Shown: piece after piece, positions 26,499 through 35,351 of the stretch
How the letters are laid out: the number at the start of each line of letters is the position of its first letter
How positions within the stretch are numbered: position 1 is the stretch's first letter
Source: Candidatus Bathyarchaeota archaeon
Lineage (GTDB): Archaea > Thermoproteota > Bathyarchaeia > TCS64
Reading direction: 5' to 3'
NCBI GenBank assembly: GCA_018396865.1
Contig: JAGTRB010000004.1
Location: forward strand, 1-64,000
DNA length: 64,000 bases
Translations under genes and position numbers: made by a program
Notes under the pieces: generated by a model
The model's input: only the letters and a program-made list of their open reading frames with translations
What the model was told of the DNA's origin: nothing
Database searches by the model: none

Positions 26499-26521
26499 GA
26501 AAAAGTTAAAGTGTGTTTGAG

Positions 26522-26698
26522 ATGAATTTTGAAGAGTTGAGGAGTGAAATTTTGCCGAGATTAGAGAAGATAATTGAATTTTCGTTGATTAATAATTTGG
26601 ATCTTCATACATCTGTAGGGGGGAGATTATGGAGAACTCTGGGTAGCTTGCAAGTTGTGGAGGCACGAACCAAAAATTTGCCAAAATCATATATTTAA
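26522..26698 (+). CDS. Small hypothetical protein
   Basis: From the ATG at 26522 this encodes 58 residues, mostly one or two amphipathic helices (MNFEELRSEILPRLEKIIEF, then a hydrophobic NNLDLHTSVGG). A strong TATA box 28 bases upstream predicts a leaderless transcript at this ATG rather than at the in-frame GTG at 26513. The C-terminus ends abruptly at the convergent gene, with two bases between stops, so a truncated longer gene is possible. No family is recognised. Confidence 0.45.
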   Translation: MNFEELRSEILPRLEKIIEFSLINNLDLHTSVGGRLWRTLGSLQVVEARTKNLPKSYI

Positions 26699-26700
26699 TT

Positions 26701-27021
26701 TCACCCATAAATAAAATGATATATACCTACATGGCCTCTCGGAGGGTGAATCGCCCTAGCCGCCTCCTCCGCAGCCCTCTTCGAGGCATCTGTGGCGATA
26801 GACCCCATCCGCCACCTTCGTGTAACCCTTGTAAACCTCATTAGCCATATTTTCATCCACTCCTCCCGGTTCTCGGCTGTCCTCGCCATCAGGACGGCCT
26901 GCCCGAAGAGGGCCTCAAGCTCGGATATCACATAGACCCTTAGCTCCTGGGTCCTCAGCTCCATGAAGCACTGTATCTTTTCCAGCCTGTCCTCTATTAT
27001 CTTCTCCCCCTTCTTCGCCAT
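26701..27021 (-). CDS. Hypothetical helical protein
   Basis: The 106-residue protein is strongly helical: MAKKGEKIIEDRLEKIQCFMELRTQ, then VISELEALFGQAVLMARTAENREEW, an arginine-rich stretch and a C-terminal GHVGIYHFIYG. The pattern suggests a coiled-coil or helical bundle without membrane segments. The AGGAGG motif directly abuts the ATG at 27021, an unusually short spacing. I do not recognise the family. Good codon structure and length support it as real. Confidence 0.5.
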   Translation of the reverse strand: MAKKGEKIIEDRLEKIQCFMELRTQELRVYVISELEALFGQAVLMARTAENREEWMKIWLMRFTRVTRRWRMGSIATDASKRAAEEAARAIHPPRGHVGIYHFIYG

Positions 27022-27317
27022 CCTCCTAAACCTACCCCCCTTCCCCTCTCCTCAAGTATATACTATCCAGCCTCAGGTCTAGGGCTTGGTGCCTAGAGGT
27101 GGTATAGGAGAAGGGCAATTTTGTTATGGAAAACCAACCATATAGGTAAATAGGAATATCCATAGGTATCGTTATTCCTCTGTGTAATCAGTTCCTTAGA
27201 TCGAGAAACAGTTTCACTATTCCTGTGAACCTCCTATCCCGGCTGAAACTAGTTTGTTAAAACTCATGTAAATCTCTTTCTTCCCTTACATTATGATGTG
27301 TGTAACTTCTTAGAACA

Positions 27318-28130
27318 TTAGATCCTTATTTTGAAGACCTTCTCAGCGTTCCTGGTAGTTGCTTGGGCTACATCCTCAAGAGGCAGTCCCTTGAGTTCTG
27401 AGAGGGCCCTTAGAGTTCTAACGAGGTCCGCGGGCTCGGATGGGCTTCCGCGGTATACGACCGGCGAGTCGGTCTCTATCAGGATCCTCTCCAGTGGGGC
27501 ATGGGTCAGGGCTGCTCTATGTTCCTTGCTGTACTCCGCGGCTATGGTGGCTGATATATAGTAGCCGGAGTCAAGGAGCTCTTTGAGTATATCTAGGGGT
27601 CCACTATACCAATGGAAGACGCCCCTTCCTGGACCATGGATTTTGGCTAGATCCAGCGCATCCCTCCATGAACCCCTAGCGTGGATTGAGACTGGTTTAT
27701 CCTTATCTGACGCTATTCTCAGCTGTTGAATGTAGAGGTCTCGCTGTAGATCCCTTATCTCCCTGTTTTTTCTAGCCTCCCTGCTCCAGTAGTCTAAACC
27801 TATCTCCCCGACGGCTGCGCATTTCTCTATATTCTCCTCGATGAATTTTATCGTCTCAGGTATCTCTTGGACTACGATCTCTGTTGGGTGTATTCCCAGG
27901 GCGGGGTATATATATCCTGTGAAGTTTCCGGCCAGCTCAAGGGTTGCCCTGCACGTCTCCATATCGGCTCCAACGGCTAAGATGGCCTCCACCCCAGCCG
28001 CCTTCGCCCTCTCAACGGCCTCCGCAGGGTTATCTAGGTCCGAGATATGGGCGTGGGTATCTATTAGTTTGAACAAATCGAGATTCCTCTTCCGGAAGAT
28101 TTTGATGTAAGGCTTGAGTATTGCCGCCAC
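27318..28130 (-). CDS. TatD-family metal-dependent hydrolase
   Basis: The core begins LIDTHAHISDLDN (metal-binding HxH) and continues with a PALGIHPTE segment, VGEIGLDYW (Glu ligand), KPVSIHARGSW, VFHWYSG (His) and ILIETDSPV (Asp). These are the TatD DNase/hydrolase motifs. The family acts on DNA 3' ends or small substrates; the exact role in archaea is unclear. The frame opens with GTG at 28130, giving 270 residues, but 20 basic residues precede the conserved core and a TTG about 19 codons in would give a more typical N-terminus. It is downstream of a small membrane-protein gene. Confidence 0.85.
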   Translation of the reverse strand: MAAILKPYIKIFRKRNLDLFKLIDTHAHISDLDNPAEAVERAKAAGVEAILAVGADMETCRATLELAGNFTGYIYPALGIHPTEIVVQEIPETIKFIEENIEKCAAVGEIGLDYWSREARKNREIRDLQRDLYIQQLRIASDKDKPVSIHARGSWRDALDLAKIHGPGRGVFHWYSGPLDILKELLDSGYYISATIAAEYSKEHRAALTHAPLERILIETDSPVVYRGSPSEPADLVRTLRALSELKGLPLEDVAQATTRNAEKVFKIRI

Positions 28131-28191
28131 TCAAAAATCTCATCCTCAAACATTAATGATGTAAACATTGTCATATTTTGGCTTAACATTT

Positions 28192-28518
28192 TTATCTCCA
28201 TTTTTCAAGCTGTTCTTCTATGGATATTTTTTCTTTCCTCTTTTTTGATACGTACCAGCAGAGCCAGGTTATGGTGAAGAGAGGGAGAATATCGAATCCC
28301 GGTATAACCTCCAGCATGGTGATCAAGCCGAGCCAGCCGAAGAGTATGAAGGAGGATGCTATACCCAATAAGTCGAGGAGATCGCCTAAGAGGGGAGTTA
28401 GGAAGATGGGGTAAAGGTATTCCACGAAGTCCATCATCAAACAAAAAATGAGGGTGGCCAGCTCCTCCCAAGATAGCCTGACGAGCCAAGGCTCGGAGAT
28501 GGTCCTTATGATGATCAC
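28192..28518 (-). CDS. Small membrane protein
   Basis: The 108-residue protein has three hydrophobic segments (about residues 20-40, 44-67 and 72-90) and a basic, acidic-ending tail KKRKEKISIEEQLEKW, which likely faces the cytoplasm. A competing frame overlaps it almost completely, but that translation is proline/histidine-rich and has no membrane pattern, so this one is preferred. GTG at 28518 is the start. It lies 46 bases downstream of the SPFH gene in the same direction and may be co-expressed with it. Function unknown. Confidence 0.6.
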   Translation of the reverse strand: MIIIRTISEPWLVRLSWEELATLIFCLMMDFVEYLYPIFLTPLLGDLLDLLGIASSFILFGWLGLITMLEVIPGFDILPLFTITWLCWYVSKKRKEKISIEEQLEKWR

Positions 28519-28564
28519 CCGAAGAGAGCAATGTAACGAGAATATAAAAACGACTTGTTTCAGC

Positions 28565-29530
28565 CTAGGGGGTTGCTGGGATGGGTAACAGGAAACGGTC
28601 CGCCTCCCCTGGAATCACTATTATAAGACCCCTGCCAGCTTCGGCTATAGATCTCAGGGTTTCGAGATAGAGGTAGAGGCTCGTCAGCTGGGTCGAGTTC
28701 AATCCTGGCTGCTGTGATGCTATGGCCTCTATTGCCCCCCTCGTGGCATTAGCTATTATTATCTTGGACTGCGCGAGGCCTTCAGCCTCTATAATCTTAG
28801 ACAGGGCGGTGGCGTTGGCTATGACAAGGATACGGGTCTTGTTGAACTCCGCGGCTATGGCTAACTGCTCAGCCGCCAGTTTACTCTCTATGGCCTCTAC
28901 GAAGGCGGATGGGAGAGCTATCTTCCTAAGATTTACAGCTTCAAGGACCACCGCGTCTGCGAGGGAAGCCTCCTTTCTGAAAGCCTCAGCTAGGGTCTTC
29001 TCCATCAGGGCGCTGACGACCCCCCTCTCCTCTATGGTCTGAATAGCGGTGAAGCTTACTATAAGGTTCCTGATGGTCTCCCTTATTATCGGAATAATCG
29101 CCCTGTCCTTCCAGTCCATTCCTGGATAACGCTTGAAGAGGTCTAGGGCCTTGGATGGGGTGATGCTCCATCTAACGGTTATATCCACATCGACCCTCAG
29201 ACCGTCTTTGGTAAGGCATGGCACTGCCGGGAAGTCTCCACGGGACTCCCCCTCCGACCACATATTCACGCTGTCAGTCGCGACATAGATCTTATAAACG
29301 GTTGCCCATGGGGGCTTGATGAAGTAGCGTGCGCTGGTCCCATCCCCGACCGATGTGACAGATCCCGTGAAGGGGTCGGCGATGACTGCGACGAAGCCCA
29401 CTCCTATCTGGCCGACGCTGAAGACTAGGACGCCAGCTATTATTATGACCAATACAATGGCGATGATCCCTAATCCCTCTAATCTCCTTCCCCCTTCTAC
29501 GCGTACACGTCTATACAATTCACTCACCAA
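28565..29530 (-). CDS. SPFH/band 7 (prohibitin-like) membrane protein
   Basis: This 321-residue protein has one N-terminal membrane helix (about residues 19-40) and then the SPFH domain: GQIGVGFVAVIADPFTG, KDGLRVDVDITVRWSITP and a long helical part (ESKLAAEQLAIAAEFNKTRI, then IIEAEGLAQSKIIIANAT). That is the prohibitin/stomatin layout, in which the helical part drives oligomerisation under the membrane. The protein is expected to organise membrane patches or regulate a membrane protease. No NfeD or protease gene is adjacent; a small three-helix membrane protein follows instead. The frame opens with TTG at 29530, with GTG at 29527 next. Confidence 0.85.
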   Translation of the reverse strand: MVSELYRRVRVEGGRRLEGLGIIAIVLVIIIAGVLVFSVGQIGVGFVAVIADPFTGSVTSVGDGTSARYFIKPPWATVYKIYVATDSVNMWSEGESRGDFPAVPCLTKDGLRVDVDITVRWSITPSKALDLFKRYPGMDWKDRAIIPIIRETIRNLIVSFTAIQTIEERGVVSALMEKTLAEAFRKEASLADAVVLEAVNLRKIALPSAFVEAIESKLAAEQLAIAAEFNKTRILVIANATALSKIIEAEGLAQSKIIIANATRGAIEAIASQQPGLNSTQLTSLYLYLETLRSIAEAGRGLIIVIPGEADRFLLPIPATP

Positions 29531-29578
29531 TACTGCTCCTGTGGGAGCTTAAACCTATCTTTTGGTCGATTATTGAGA

Positions 29579-29851
29579 TTAATCTCTTATCCCTTCGAGG
29601 AAGCTTATGGCGCTCCATATTCGTGTGCGGGTGTACATCGGCATGTTTGGATCTTGTGAGATCTCGTCGAGGAGATCGATCGCGTTAGCTGCCCTTGTAG
29701 CGATGCTCAAGCTCTCGTCTAGGAGTATGTCGTACGCCTGCTTTGCGGTCCTCCTGATGTTCCTCGGGGTCGTATTATCCTCAGCCACCCTATTAAGGAT
29801 CGCCATGGCCTGCTTGAGCTTCTGCGTGTAGTCCTCACTCTTACTCGACAT
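29579..29851 (-). CDS. UPF0147 family protein
   Basis: The 90-residue protein is a helical bundle with NRVAEDNTTPRNIRRTAKQA, then RAANAIDLLDEISQDPNMPMYTRT, the conserved core of archaeal UPF0147. Function is unknown, though the family is widespread in archaea. The start is set by a GGAGGTGG ribosome site just ahead of the ATG at 29851; the frame continues upstream to 29872, but that codon would place the site inside the gene. A minus-strand TATA (around 29894-29902) fits a transcript beginning near 29873. Confidence 0.85.
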   Translation of the reverse strand: MSSKSEDYTQKLKQAMAILNRVAEDNTTPRNIRRTAKQAYDILLDESLSIATRAANAIDLLDEISQDPNMPMYTRTRIWSAISFLEGIRD

Positions 29852-29872
29852 CACACCACCTCCAAGCATCAT

Positions 29873-30174
29873 AGAAGGGTACTTTCAAGCCCTCTATAAA
29901 CCCATAACTCGATAAAAAGGTATCTATTAAATTTTTAGTTATCTACAGAAATCTTCCTTTTTTTGACTATTTTAAGAAGGGGGGCTTTAGATATTCCCCC
30001 TTTCAGAAGAGTTCAACCCCGCCATTTCGAGACATGCTCGAGAAGGCCTCTAAGAACTCTCTAGCCTCTCAGACGCTATCGCATCCGGGTTTATAAAAAT
30101 CCACAAGAGGCCAGATAATTAACTCCCACTTCAATGATGATAAGTAGATCCTACAGATTTCTCATTTTAGATTC
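29873..30174. other. Intergenic region with UPF0147 promoter
   Basis: It holds a minus-strand TATA-like TTTATAG near 29894-29902, a T7 run near 29960-29970 and a GGGGG/CCCCC inverted pair near 29980-30001. No gene is seen. Confidence 0.45.
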
Positions 30175-30852
30175 TCAATTTTCTCCAGATAGGTATTCAG
30201 TTAGCTGTTTTAGGCTGTCTAAGAGGATACAGGGCCTATTTTGCCCCCAGGAGGCTTCGCCCAATGGTCCAGTTCGAACTCCTATGAATCTGCAACCAGC
30301 TCTCTCCGCGCATTCCATATCAATCCTGTGGTCTCCAACTAGTAGAACCTCCTCGGGTTTAAGCCCCATCATGGCTGAGGCGTGGATTAGGGCTTCGGGG
30401 TTCGGCTTAGGCTTTGGTGTCTCACCCCTTGCGAGGATGATGTCGAAGTAGTTGATCATTCCAGTCTTTTCAAGGGCCTTCAAGGCGTATGTTCGGTGGC
30501 CTCTCGTGAGCACGGCCAGCTTCAGGCCCATCTCCCTCAGCCTCTTTAGGGCCTTAGATGTCCCCTCCACCTCGACAACCGTCGGGAGGGCGTCAATCTC
30601 AGTCTCATCCATTATCTCCTCCACCTCTCTCAGTATCTCTCTCATCTCCTCCTCAGGCCTTTCTCCCCATAAACCCTCAGCCTTTCTCAAGATCTCCACC
30701 GTCGTCTCATTGGGTGATAGGTGGCCCTCGGGAACCCCCTTAGACTCCAGAAGGGAGATTATCTTCCTCTTCATCCCGAGAAAATCTATTTTTGAACTTA
30801 TCAGGGTTCCATCAAGGTCGAAGACGATGCCTTTCACTCCCTTCAACTTCAC
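30175..30852 (-). CDS. HAD-superfamily phosphatase
   Basis: From the GTG at 30852 the protein is about 225 residues. HAD motifs are present in order: VFDLDGTLI (motif I), VLTRGHR (motif II), KPKPNPEAL (motif III lysine) and VLLVGDHRIDME (motif IV). A helical cap lies between motifs I and II. It most resembles phosphoglycolate phosphatase/Gph-type enzymes, but substrate is not fixed. A TTG at 30909 would add 19 residues, but a TATA-like AAATAATAAATT just inside that extension predicts transcription starting downstream of it, and a GGGTGGG site precedes the GTG. It is followed convergently by no gene. Confidence 0.82.
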   Translation of the reverse strand: MKLKGVKGIVFDLDGTLISSKIDFLGMKRKIISLLESKGVPEGHLSPNETTVEILRKAEGLWGERPEEEMREILREVEEIMDETEIDALPTVVEVEGTSKALKRLREMGLKLAVLTRGHRTYALKALEKTGMINYFDIILARGETPKPKPNPEALIHASAMMGLKPEEVLLVGDHRIDMECAERAGCRFIGVRTGPLGEASWGQNRPCILLDSLKQLTEYLSGEN

Positions 30853-30933
30853 ACCATTCCCACCCTTCCCCGAGAGATGAAGCTTCAAGAATTTATTATT
30901 TACGTTCAATAGAAGGGGAAGCTTTTCTACTCT

Positions 30934-32238
30934 TTATTCTTGGGTTCTTAAGCTCCTCCTGAAGCCTATCCTCGAGGTTATTATCCTCTCCGTTGAGAAT
31001 AGACGGGAGGCTATGTACAATATGATTCCTGTGAAGATGCTTATGTAGAGTATGCCTCCAACTGCTCTAAAATAGTCTCCCAAGAGAGCTGCCTTTGAGG
31101 ATAGGATGCTGTGGGTGTAGGGAACCATAAGTAGTATCAACCTGAACCCTGTTGGAAGGTTCTCTAAGCCTGTGAACATCAATATGATCGCTGGTACTAC
31201 GACTGGGATGACGAGAACCCCTACTAGGCTTTGAGCAGCCCGGACACTATCGGTGAAGATGGCCAGGGAGATGGCCAAGGCTAGCCCCGAGACCAATGTT
31301 ATGAATATTATGCATCCGAGGAGGAGGAGCCCTAAGGGGCTGGGGCTTAGCCCAACTTCCCCGATGGGTAATGGCATCTGAGATGCGAATCTAAGGGCTG
31401 CACCCATGTAGAAGCTGAAGCCGAACATATATGCTATGGATCCGAGGATGGCAACGACTATGGAGCCCCCAAGCTTCCCTGCCAGGATGGCCAGCCTCCC
31501 TATGGGGAGGGTCATTAATGTCTCGAAGGTTTTCTGCTCCTTCTCGATCGCTATGCTCGTGGCTGCCATCTGGATAGCGAACATCAGCATAACCATCACT
31601 AGTACGGGGAGCAGGACGCTCTGAGAGATGACTAGACCGATTATCGACTGGGGTGGAGCCTCGATCAGGGAGCCCCTGACCAACGATGAATAGTGTATGG
31701 CTATTGGGCTCCTCACGGCCTCAGCCTCATAGGTGGCTCCTGCTTCGCTAAGTAGCCTCTCTATCCTGCTCAGCGAAGCCTGATAACTGTATATGTTTAT
31801 GATGTTGGCTGCTGCCTCAGCCCCCAATGTCTCAGTGATTGTTAGATCCCTCAGGTTTGCATAGATCCTCACCATAGCTTTACGTCCTGAAGTGATATTA
31901 GCCGAGTGGCCTTTGGGTATATGGAGGAGGGCTGGATAGCCTCCTTTATCCAACTCGGTCAAGGCCTCTTCTAGGGATGAGGCTTCAAAGATTATGACTG
32001 TGCCGTTCTTTTCTAAAAATCCGATCAGGCTCTGAGAGGCCTCGCCCTTGTCTTCGTTATATATAGCTATTGGGGAGGATGAGGCAGCTCTAACAGCAGA
32101 CTCCTGTGATACGCCTATGGCTGACCCCATTATCGGGAAGAGAATGAGGGGCATCAATATCACGCCCAGTAGGATCTTCGGATCCCTGACCAGCTCCTTA
32201 ACCTCTTTGACCATAAGGGCTAGAAGAATCCTAACCAA
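30934..32238 (-). CDS. ABC-2 type transporter permease
   Basis: The 434-residue protein has an N-terminal membrane helix (about 22-42), an extracytoplasmic domain of roughly 150 residues, and five or six helices from about residue 205 to 410. This is the NatB/ABC-2 layout of exporters. The segment EKEQKTFETLMTLPIGRLAILAGKL is the characteristic cytoplasmic coupling region. It overlaps the ATPase gene by 8 bases, so the two are co-translated. The cargo is not known; sodium, drugs or lipids are possible in this family. The start is the ATG inside the ATPase gene's end at 32238. Confidence 0.88.
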   Translation of the reverse strand: MVRILLALMVKEVKELVRDPKILLGVILMPLILFPIMGSAIGVSQESAVRAASSSPIAIYNEDKGEASQSLIGFLEKNGTVIIFEASSLEEALTELDKGGYPALLHIPKGHSANITSGRKAMVRIYANLRDLTITETLGAEAAANIINIYSYQASLSRIERLLSEAGATYEAEAVRSPIAIHYSSLVRGSLIEAPPQSIIGLVISQSVLLPVLVMVMLMFAIQMAATSIAIEKEQKTFETLMTLPIGRLAILAGKLGGSIVVAILGSIAYMFGFSFYMGAALRFASQMPLPIGEVGLSPSPLGLLLLGCIIFITLVSGLALAISLAIFTDSVRAAQSLVGVLVIPVVVPAIILMFTGLENLPTGFRLILLMVPYTHSILSSKAALLGDYFRAVGGILYISIFTGIILYIASRLFSTERIITSRIGFRRSLRTQE

Positions 32239-32965
32239 TTTTCGTCGCCTCTAGGAAGACTTGCTCCAGATTCTCGGCTCCATATCTATCCTTAAGCTCT
32301 TCTGGCTTCCCCTCCTCGATTATTATTCCCCTATCTATTAGGGCCACTTTGTCGCATAGGTACTCCACCTCCAGCATGTTGTGGCTTGAGAGGAGGACTG
32401 TTAGGCCCCCCTTCTCCACATACTCCTTTATCTTCACCCTTATGTGGTGGGCGTGTACTATGTCGAGGCCTGCTGTGGGGTCGTCTAGGATCGCGAGCCT
32501 AGGCCTCATCATAAGAGCCCTCGCTAGCAGTAGTCTCCTAGTCATACCTTTACTATAGCCCTTAATCCTCTCCCCTAGCCTTTTTCCCAACCCGGAGATC
32601 TGTATTCCCTCATCAACAATGGCGTCGATCTGGGATCCTGCGGAGTAGAACCCTGCCACGAATCTCAGGTACTCTATCCCTGACAGGTTTGGATAGGCGC
32701 CTGCATCCTCTGGAAGATATCCTATCATCTTCCTAACCTCGCTCGCCCCCTCCACAGCGTCCACTCCGAAGACCTTCACCCAGCCTTTGGTGGGTTTGAT
32801 GAGGGTCCCAACGATCCTCAGGGTCGTGGTCTTCCCAGCCCCGTTCGGCCCTATAAGCCCGAAAACCTCTCCCTCATCAACCTTGAAGCTGCACCCCCTC
32901 AAAGCCTGTACCCTGCCGTAGTTCTTCACTAGCCCTGAGGCCTCGACTGCGATCCCCATCTCCAT
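32231..32965 (-). CDS. ABC transporter ATP-binding protein
   Basis: The 244-residue ATPase shows Walker A GPNGAGKTTT, a Q-loop region (IGYLPEDAG), the ABC signature YSKGMTRRLLLARAL, Walker B LAILDDPTAGLD and the switch histidine in LLSSHNM. The signature departs from the common LSGGQ, as usual for ABC-2 exporters. The Walker B segment ends in Asp-Asp where most ABC proteins have Asp-Glu; that catalytic glutamate is replaced (ILDDP), which may slow ATP hydrolysis. It pairs with the permease at 30934-32238 to form an exporter, probably as a homodimer with two permeases. Confidence 0.92.
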   Translation of the reverse strand: MEMGIAVEASGLVKNYGRVQALRGCSFKVDEGEVFGLIGPNGAGKTTTLRIVGTLIKPTKGWVKVFGVDAVEGASEVRKMIGYLPEDAGAYPNLSGIEYLRFVAGFYSAGSQIDAIVDEGIQISGLGKRLGERIKGYSKGMTRRLLLARALMMRPRLAILDDPTAGLDIVHAHHIRVKIKEYVEKGGLTVLLSSHNMLEVEYLCDKVALIDRGIIIEEGKPEELKDRYGAENLEQVFLEATKIG

Positions 32966-32994
32966 TCATAGGTGGATACTCTGATCTAAAAACC

Positions 32995-34563
32995 TTAAAG
33001 GTCTAATTTTCCTCTTCTAAGCACTTTGCCCGCTCTTGTACCCCTGTAGCTCCCTTCCTCCACTGTTATTTCTCCGTTAACGATAACATATTCGATCCCG
33101 TCTGGAAATCTCCTGGGATCCTCGAAGGTCGCCTTATCTCTGATGTATCTTGGGTCGAAGATGGTTATGTCTGCTGCTAGCCCCGGCCTCAGAAGGCCTC
33201 TATCCATAAGGCCAAATCGCTGGGCTGGAAGGGAGGTCATCTTCCTCACCGCCTCCTCTAGGCCTAGGACACCTTTATCCCTGACATAGCGTCCCAGAAC
33301 CCTCGGGAAGCTCCCGTAGGCCCTAGGATGGGGCCTTCCAAGGACGAGGCCGTCTGTGCATACCATCCCGAGGCGGCTGCGCATAGCTGTTTCAACGTCC
33401 GTCTCGGACATCGAGAATAGGATCATGCTGACGGCGTTCTCCTCCTCCTCTATGAGCTTAAGGACCAATTCCTGAGGGCTTAGGCCCATCTCTGATGCGG
33501 CCTCATCTATCCTCTTTCCAATCAATCGCCTGTTCTCCTCGGTTTTTACCGAGGATATGATGATCCCATCCCACCTCTCGCCTCTAGGCCTCTCCATCTC
33601 CTCGAGAATCTTTCTCCTAGATGCCGTATCTCTAATCCTCTCAAGCATCTTCGAGGGGCCCCCCTCGTGAGCCCAGCCGGGTAATAGGCTGCTTAGGAAG
33701 GTGCTCCCGGCTATGTAAGGGTACTGGTCGAACGTTATGTCTATCCCCTCACCCCTCGCCGACTCGATCATCTCGAGGATCTCTACCATCCTCCCCCAGT
33801 TTCTCTCGCCACTCGTCTTCAGGTGGCTTATATGGATTGGCGTTCTCGCCCCCCTTCCAATAGTGAATATCTCTTCGAGGGCCTCTATGATCCTATCTCC
33901 CTCATTCCTCATGTGGGCTACGAAGATCCCGCCGTATTCGCGGACGACCTGGCAGAGGGAGGAGAGCTCCTCTGGGTCGGAGTAGGAGCATGGAGGATAT
34001 ATGAGCCCCGTGCTTAAGCCTAGGGCCCCTTCCTCTAGGGCTTCAGCTAGGAGCCTCCGCATCTCTTCCATCTCCTCTTCTGTCGGCCTTCTTTCCTCCA
34101 TCCCCATCGTGAGTAGGCGGAGGTTTCCATGCCCTACTAGGGAGGCCACATTCGTCGCCGGCCTGGCCCGCTCAAGCCTGTTAAGATAATCTGAGAAGCT
34201 TCTCCAATCCCACTCTATCTCAGGGTCTCCGTTAAGGCCTGAGAGGTATCTTCTCCAATCATCCAGTAGATCGCCCCTTATCGGCGCCTCCCCTAGGCCG
34301 TCCTGGCCGACTATCTCCGTTGTTATCCCCTGCATAACCTTCACCCTAGCCTCGGGCTCCGCGATCAGCATCAGGTCCGAGTGGCTGTGCGTGTCTATGA
34401 ATCCCGGTGCCACTACAAGCCCCTCGGCGTCTATCACCTCCTCCGCTGCGTTTTTGATCCTTCCGATCGCGGCGATCCTTCCATTCTCCACCACGAGATC
34501 AGCCTTGAACCAGGGGTTTCCAGACCCGTCGAAGATCCTTCCACCCTTTATCAGGAGTTCCAT
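32995..34563 (-). CDS. N-acyl-D-amino-acid deacylase (D-aminoacylase)
   Basis: This 522-residue amidohydrolase begins with the beta-sandwich MELLIKGGRIFDGSGNPWF, then APGFIDTHSHSDLML with the HxH metal motif. Further motifs are HMRNEG, HISHLKTSG and a late TDGLVLGRPHPRAYGSF aspartate/histidine segment. Order and length match D-aminoacylases and related N-acyl-D-glutamate deacylases. They release D-amino acids from N-acyl forms. Combined with the peptidases and aminotransferases here it suggests use of D-amino acids from old cell-wall material; that is inference. It precedes the ABC operon but is separated by 29 bases and could be transcribed with it. Confidence 0.88.
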   Translation of the reverse strand: MELLIKGGRIFDGSGNPWFKADLVVENGRIAAIGRIKNAAEEVIDAEGLVVAPGFIDTHSHSDLMLIAEPEARVKVMQGITTEIVGQDGLGEAPIRGDLLDDWRRYLSGLNGDPEIEWDWRSFSDYLNRLERARPATNVASLVGHGNLRLLTMGMEERRPTEEEMEEMRRLLAEALEEGALGLSTGLIYPPCSYSDPEELSSLCQVVREYGGIFVAHMRNEGDRIIEALEEIFTIGRGARTPIHISHLKTSGERNWGRMVEILEMIESARGEGIDITFDQYPYIAGSTFLSSLLPGWAHEGGPSKMLERIRDTASRRKILEEMERPRGERWDGIIISSVKTEENRRLIGKRIDEAASEMGLSPQELVLKLIEEEENAVSMILFSMSETDVETAMRSRLGMVCTDGLVLGRPHPRAYGSFPRVLGRYVRDKGVLGLEEAVRKMTSLPAQRFGLMDRGLLRPGLAADITIFDPRYIRDKATFEDPRRFPDGIEYVIVNGEITVEEGSYRGTRAGKVLRRGKLDL

Positions 34564-34745
34564 CTCTAAACCTTTGGTTCTTGAGGGTTAAAAGCCTCAT
34601 CAAAGACGGGCTTCATACTCCCTTCATCATCTTTCTTGAGGCCGCAGCGAATGTTTCACCCTAAAGACGACTAGGAGGGCTCTGAAGTCGTGGATCCCAT
34701 TCAAGATTAGCTGCATTTTTAGGGTTTTTAGACCTGTTTAGGGTA

Positions 34746-35267
34746 TTATCTCTTGATCGATTCCTTCTCTATTGGCCTCCTCTTCAGCCTAGTTCCACAT
34801 ATAGGGCATGGGGCGTTGGGCCGGAGGTTTTGTAGCACCTCCCTACATCCAGGGCAGTATATCTCCCATCTTATCCTATGTTTTATGCCATGTGTAGTCA
34901 TACTCCTGTAATTTAGGCCTATCTTGTCAGCGATGTTCTGGAGGGAGTAGTCGTCAGATATTATGAGGGGGTTCCTTCCAAGGACCTTAAACTGGAGCCC
35001 TAGTGAGAGCACATCGATGTCGGCTTCGGATAATTTTCCAATCTCCCCCAGTTCGGCTGCTATCAGTCTCACCTGATTTATGTACCTCTCCTCAGGCTCC
35101 ATTATCTTAATTCTTCCAGTCTCGATGGCAGCCTCAAGCCTTATATGTAGCAGACCCGCCTCTTCCAGCTCCTCCTTCACGGAAGGTGTCGTGTAATTCT
35201 CACTGTCTAGAGACGCTTCATAGCCCGCGATGAAGGCGGAAGTATCCAGAACTATTAGAGGTTTCAA
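34746..35267 (-). CDS. nob1: Ribosome maturation endoribonuclease Nob1
   Basis: A PIN domain occupies residues 1-125: LIVLDTSAFIAG (Asp8), an ADIDVLSLGLQ segment and ISDDYSLQNIA provide the acidic active-site residues. A C-terminal zinc ribbon follows with YCPGC and CPICG knuckles. Nob1 cleaves the 3' end of small-subunit rRNA. The 173-residue length is normal for archaeal Nob1. The gene lies next to NAD kinase on the same strand, 84 bases apart. Assignment as Nob1 rather than a VapC toxin rests on the zinc ribbon and lack of an antitoxin partner. Confidence 0.9.
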   Translation of the reverse strand: MKPLIVLDTSAFIAGYEASLDSENYTTPSVKEELEEAGLLHIRLEAAIETGRIKIMEPEERYINQVRLIAAELGEIGKLSEADIDVLSLGLQFKVLGRNPLIISDDYSLQNIADKIGLNYRSMTTHGIKHRIRWEIYCPGCREVLQNLRPNAPCPICGTRLKRRPIEKESIKR

Positions 35268-35351
35268 TGGGCACTAAGCCTCCGACACTTATGGATATTG
35301 AGCTGTGACTTAAGTCTAAGGAACAATGGCCTAATTTTTTGTTTATCTTCC

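Larger units (their letters stand above)
25715..26512. other. Gene-poor region, largely unexplained
   Basis: This 800-base stretch has no convincing gene. It includes one 55-codon ORF at 25924-26091 (listed separately) and an AT-rich section at 26130-26200. No insertion-sequence ends, tandem repeats or tRNA were seen. Composition is more AT-rich than the flanking genes. Confidence 0.45.

Noticed and set aside
28205-28531. Alternative 108-codon frame overlapping the small membrane-protein gene
   Set aside because: The competing frame has clear membrane helices; this one is proline/histidine-rich with no structure.
34746-35267. VapC-type toxin for the PIN-domain protein
   Set aside because: The C-terminal zinc ribbon and the lack of an antitoxin gene favour Nob1.
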